Origin: Allium sativum | Lineage: Eukaryota; Streptophyta; Magnoliopsida; Asparagales; Amaryllidaceae | DNA: 64,000 nt | Direction: 5' to 3' | Assembly: GCA_030737875.1 (NCBI GenBank) | Contig: CM060924.1 | Coordinates: 145,694,197-145,758,196 of the forward strand | Shown: positions 60,398 to 64,000 of the stretch, one piece after another | Layout of the letters: each line of letters starts with the position of its first letter | Numbering within the stretch: position 1 is the stretch's first letter | The notes under the pieces: model-generated | Database searches by the model: none | What the model saw: only the letters and a program-made list of their open reading frames with translations | What the model was told of the DNA's origin: nothing | Translations under genes and position numbers: made by a program

Positions 60398-61100
60398 TGA
60401 CGACTACTCCATAACTCATGCACCAAACTAAGTAAATATGTGTTGTATGACGTGCCGGGCCAATATTGGACGATCATCAAAGAAACATAACTCGAAATAA
60501 ACCTGTCGTATAAATCATGATACATGGATAATATATAATAGAAAATGTACAACCGGATATAGTATAGAAGCATAACTGAATGGAAAATCAAATCTTATAA
60601 ACCTTCAGAGTCAACGTTACAAAACTGCTGAAAATGAATATCCATACATCAGGCCTTACTACATACCTCTCAGAGTATAAAAAGACATCATCATATAGCA
60701 GAAATAAAAGAATATCTAAATAGCATAGCAGTAGTATGCCAACCTCCTACCCATCACCGCACAACATCATCCACACCAAAACCTACTACCTGCTATCTCA
60801 GTCTGCTCACCACCAGCGTTGATGAGCAGCCTAAGGTAAAAAGAGGGAAACATAAAACCTTGAGTTAGTAACAGTCTTAGTAAGCAATAAAATAACTAAC
60901 AATAGTTACCCATGACGTATGAGTATAGACGGTTCAATCATCTGATCCATCTTAGAAACCAAAGGATTACCACTGTATAATCATCTACGATATGTTACTC
61001 TATAATAGGAAAGGACATCCCTTGATACCACTTCTCTTCGATGATTACAGTGACAGCTTACCCAGAGAAAATAGAGAATAAAGCACACAATCCACCATAG
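60398..61100 (-). mobile_element. Element C 5' LTR, 3' part, interrupted by element D
   Basis: It begins TGACGACTACTCC on the plus strand, so the LTR ends in ...GTCGTCA on its own strand. It is colinear with 36180-36726 up to about 60940 and continues to 61100, where element D's LTR starts. The rest of this LTR should lie beyond the right edge of the window. Confidence 0.75.
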
Positions 61101-63141
61101 TGTGACACCCCATACCCCCTTAACGTCACTCATATGAGGATGTGTTAGGTTTATGAAGCGCTTAGGTATAAAGTAACAACACAGAGACTAAAATTCACAA
61201 GACAAAAATATAAAACATAGCAGATATTTAAAAATATCATTTAATAAAGAAAGTCAAATCACAGTACTTATTACATTTCATGAAACCCAAATTATCACCA
61301 ATATGGAACCAAATACATTGTTTACTAGAAAACCATAATATCGTAGTACATAAGTAAAACTATCACTCTCAAGTGTCAATACAATAAATAGAAGATGAGA
61401 AGTGAACCAATACATGAGTCTGAAATGTGTCTGAATCTAAGTTGAACAGAAAAGTCAAGAATCGCTGCTAAGACCATCCACTCTGCAAACCTGGTGGGAG
61501 GGGGAAGGAAGAGAGAAGGAGAAAACAAACTAGCTCAGACATACATCTTGTGTATTCTAGTAATTTAGAATGAGCATAATTTAAGGAAGCATTAGACATA
61601 TCGCCAGTTTTAAGGGCATAAGCAGTAAAGAAAGTCAAGCATGAATAAATATTTGCTTCCCACTCATATTCCAAGATTGTTGCACTAACTTACCATGATA
61701 TAATAGTAATTAGGCTTTACCTAATTTCTACCCGTCAATCGGCTCCTATAACCACAATGTGATGACTTATGCCGGCTATTGAACTTAGGCTTATCAATCC
61801 TGAACCGATCAGCTAAAAGGACATAGCCCTTAATCACAAGTGTTACAACGGTTTTTTTTCCAATCAGCACGATGCACGCTCATCGTCCCAGCGGAACACT
61901 GCCGTACCCACCTCGTTTGAACCTCTTACTATTTAGTGCAGTAAAGCATACCCTCGTCACTACCTATTGTGAGACCTCCATAGATAATAATAGGGATACT
62001 TTCTTATACGGGTGCCTAACCAAATATGCAGTTGACACAAGCCACCCCTTGAACTTGGTCCCCATTTAATATTCTATTAGGACACTTACTTTTCCCAACC
62101 AGCCCTGCGTTGCAGGAACGGACCTAGAGTACAGTTCTATCATTTCATTAGGCCTCTTAGTTTCCCTAATTAGCCTCATGTTGTCGAAATGGACCTACGA
62201 GCCGCTTATTTTCCCTAGTTAGCCCCATGTTGTAGGAACATGTGACGATTTTCACCAAAATTATGCGATTTAACCAAAATTATGATAAATGAACATATGA
62301 ACTAAATTATGGATCTAACTTGCATAATCATATGAAAATAGCATAGAAATTACCAGTTTTAAGTTGCTAAATTAGATCCAATGGAAATTCATATGAAAAT
62401 AAACTTACCATGATATAGATCTAAGGAAAATGACTTGAAAATAATGAAATTATGCGCATACAACTCATATACTTGATTGAATCCGTGTGAGATATGCATA
62501 TCACTCACCACTTCTCCAAAACAACTCAAAAGCAATGAAATATGATTCCGGGCAGTGAAGAATTTGATCCAAACTCTTCTATTCGATGAACTATCACTTG
62601 GAATGGTGTATATCTAGCTCCAAATGTTGTAGATCTTCGATTCCCTAAGCTTTAATAGTGGAAAGGTGTAGAAGATGGAGGAATGGAGGAAATCTAGCTC
62701 TCTTAAATGAGATAATGGAGAAAGTAAACTATTCTCCATGCCTCCTACCCCCTAGTTATAGCCTTCACCATCCCACTAATGGGCCTCTCCAAATCAGCCC
62801 ATTATGGCTTACTAAACCTGAACAACCAACTGTGAAACCTTAAAACAACGATTCCTCCCAAACCGCTAAGCCAAATCTTTAACGTGACCATTCTACGGAA
62901 AGGAAATCATCATTTCCTTTCCAATGGCACAGGTCTCAACACTTGATTCAATCCGAGTCAAAAGTTATACCCTTTTCAAGATTGACAGGGGAAAAATGGT
63001 TACAAACAAAATTAGTAAAAATTATGAACATGTCTTACATCACCATAAGCAACATATTAAAATATGAGAATGACCCAACCCTCAGGGAATAAAATAAAAA
63101 TATTTTACGATCCTCCGATACGTAAAATGTGGGTTATTACA
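61101..63141 (-). repeat. Element D 3' LTR (2041 bp)
   Basis: On its own strand it starts TGTAATAACCCACATT at 63141 and ends GGTATGGGGTGTCACA at 61101. The end resembles that of element B (GGATGTGGGGTGTTACA), including the preceding GAGTGAC. Its 5' half matches LTR F. A TATA-like TATAACTAGG (complement of 62751-62760), a donor-like ATG|GTAAGTTT at 62408 and a C/T-rich acceptor-like CCCTCCCACCAG at 61491 are visible. The five bases outside its left end are CATAG; the partner duplication is outside the window. Confidence 0.83.
62400..62408 (-). promoter_or_regulatory. Candidate splice donor in LTR D leader
   Basis: The complement reads CATG|GTAAGTTT. The same site is kept in LTR F (complement near 5549, GTAAGTATA). 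Confidence 0.4.
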
Positions 63142-63163
63142 TTCTCTCCCCCTTCCCAAAAGG
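63142..63163 (-). promoter_or_regulatory. Polypurine tract of element D
   Basis: The complement is an A/G tract containing GGGAAGGGGGAGAGAA directly before the 3' LTR. Confidence 0.85.
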
Positions 63164-63349
63164 AATTTCGCCCTGAAAATCCCAACAAACATAAGCAACC
63201 AAAGCAATTCCGCATACCTATCCTTCATGAGTAGCCAATTCTATCACCTAAACTTGCAGCCATCAAACTATGCATCCATAGCCTTATCCTAGCATGCGAA
63301 ATTCTAAAACAAACTCAATAGTGCAAGCTACAATGATGTAAGATGACAT

Positions 63350-64000
63350 GATATAATGGGTCGTACTCATGAAGAGTTCCGGATGGGTCTCCTTCTTGCT
63401 CTCTTCCGTCTCTCATGTACAATCGTCGCCATCCTCACTCCATTGTACCTTGACTAGCCTAACCATCTTCCTCCTGAGCTGCTTTGTGTCATTCCCCACA
63501 ACACTAAGTGGCTTACGAGATCTCACAACTACGGTCTCTACCTCTAGGTCTTCATACTGCTTTGGAGATACCACTACATTCGAATCGTGCACGAACTTCC
63601 GTAGAAATGACAAATTGAACACATTATGCATATTCGACATCTTCTCGAGTAACTTCAATCTATATGCGAGCTTTCCAACCCGCTCGACTATCGAAAACGG
63701 CCCAACGAACCTAGAAGCTAACTTTACTTTACTTCTGAATCGAACCACATGCTTCAACGGTGAAATCTTCATGAAAACCATATCGCCTATGTTGAATTCC
63801 GAGTCCTTACGATGCTTATTGGCGTAACTCTTCTGACGATCTTGGGCTCCTTCATTCGTTGTTGGGCGATCTCCATATAATCCGAGGTCTCTTTAATCAT
63901 CTCTAGCCCAAATATCAACTTATCTCCAAATTCTAACCAACATGCTGGAGAATTGCACGGCCTCCCATACAACGCCTCATATGTTGCCACTACAATGCTA
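63350..64000 (-). pseudogene. Element D integrase C-terminal part with chromodomain-like end (runs off the window)
   Basis: Integrase would insert the DNA copy, and in chromoviruses its chromodomain-type tail is thought to steer insertion to heterochromatin. The right-hand frame (63787-63990) has MATYEALYGRPCNSPACW. A frameshift near 63855 leads to AQDRQKSYANKHRKD, and the next frame (63413-63781) carries KLASRFVGPFSIVERVGKLAYRL, VFNLSFLRKFV and LVKVQWSEDGDDCT. Beyond it an in-frame TGA replaces the expected Trp of the ...WETEE...HPELF tail, whose remaining letters (ETEE, THPELF) can be read to about 63360. This is the Tekay/Del-like arrangement. It is related to, but clearly diverged from, element C's integrase. 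Confidence 0.82.

Noticed and set aside
61468..62069. Short frames of 65-68 residues
   Set aside because: Inside LTR D, with no match and no conservation in the related LTRs.

Overview
This is nuclear DNA of a flowering plant, most likely a eudicot. It is AT-rich and made almost entirely of long terminal repeat (LTR) retrotransposons inserted into one another. The primer-binding sites match the 3' end of initiator methionine tRNA, the Ty3/gypsy and Copia proteins are of plant type, and a small CACTA transposon is present. I see no intact cellular gene, no rRNA or tRNA gene, and no CRISPR or prokaryotic feature. Every recognisable protein is a decayed transposon protein, so this is old heterochromatin-like sequence. 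All identities are judged by eye.

Left part (1-29569). A minus-strand LTR (called F) was split twice. A 2.3 kb CACTA element lies at 2073-4375, and a 23.3 kb structure lies at 5942-29213, flanked by the target-site duplication CACAC. That structure reads LTR - internal - LTR - internal - LTR (family A). Its LTRs are about 4.4 kb and its internal domains only 1.8-2.0 kb and non-coding, so it resembles large retrotransposon derivatives (LARDs). Its third LTR was entered in reverse by a 6.3 kb solo LTR of a related family (21696-28017, duplication GATGT).

Middle part (29570-49730). A decayed fragment carrying a LINE-type zinc-binding domain is followed by about 6 kb of AT-rich sequence holding only tandem duplications. 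Next comes a piece of LTR (family C), broken at 36727 by the start of another LTR (E). Inside E sits a well-preserved 10.7 kb element (B, 37976-48708, duplication ACAAC) with two LTRs of about 4.4 kb and a 1.9 kb interior that keeps only a broken protease region.

Right part (49731-64000). A minus-strand Ty3/gypsy element (C) has pol at 49731-52471 and protease, gag, primer-binding site and 5' LTR at 58875-61100. Its protease region is cut by a plus-strand non-autonomous Copia element (52472-58874, duplication CAATT/CAATC), which has a gag remnant and two further genes in place of pol. C's 5' LTR is cut at 61101 by another minus-strand Ty3/gypsy element (D), whose 3' LTR and integrase end fill the window to its right edge.

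The most interesting points are regulatory. In the Copia element a pair of TGTCGACA-like palindromes exactly 22 bp apart occurs four times: in each LTR and upstream of each of the two extra genes. Three of the four pairs have a TATA box 92-95 bp downstream. The giant LTRs of families A, B, D, F and the nested solo LTR share a leader with a TATA box and a splice-donor-like site, and several have a pyrimidine-rich acceptor near the LTR end. LTR F carries nine W-box cores at about 29-bp spacing.
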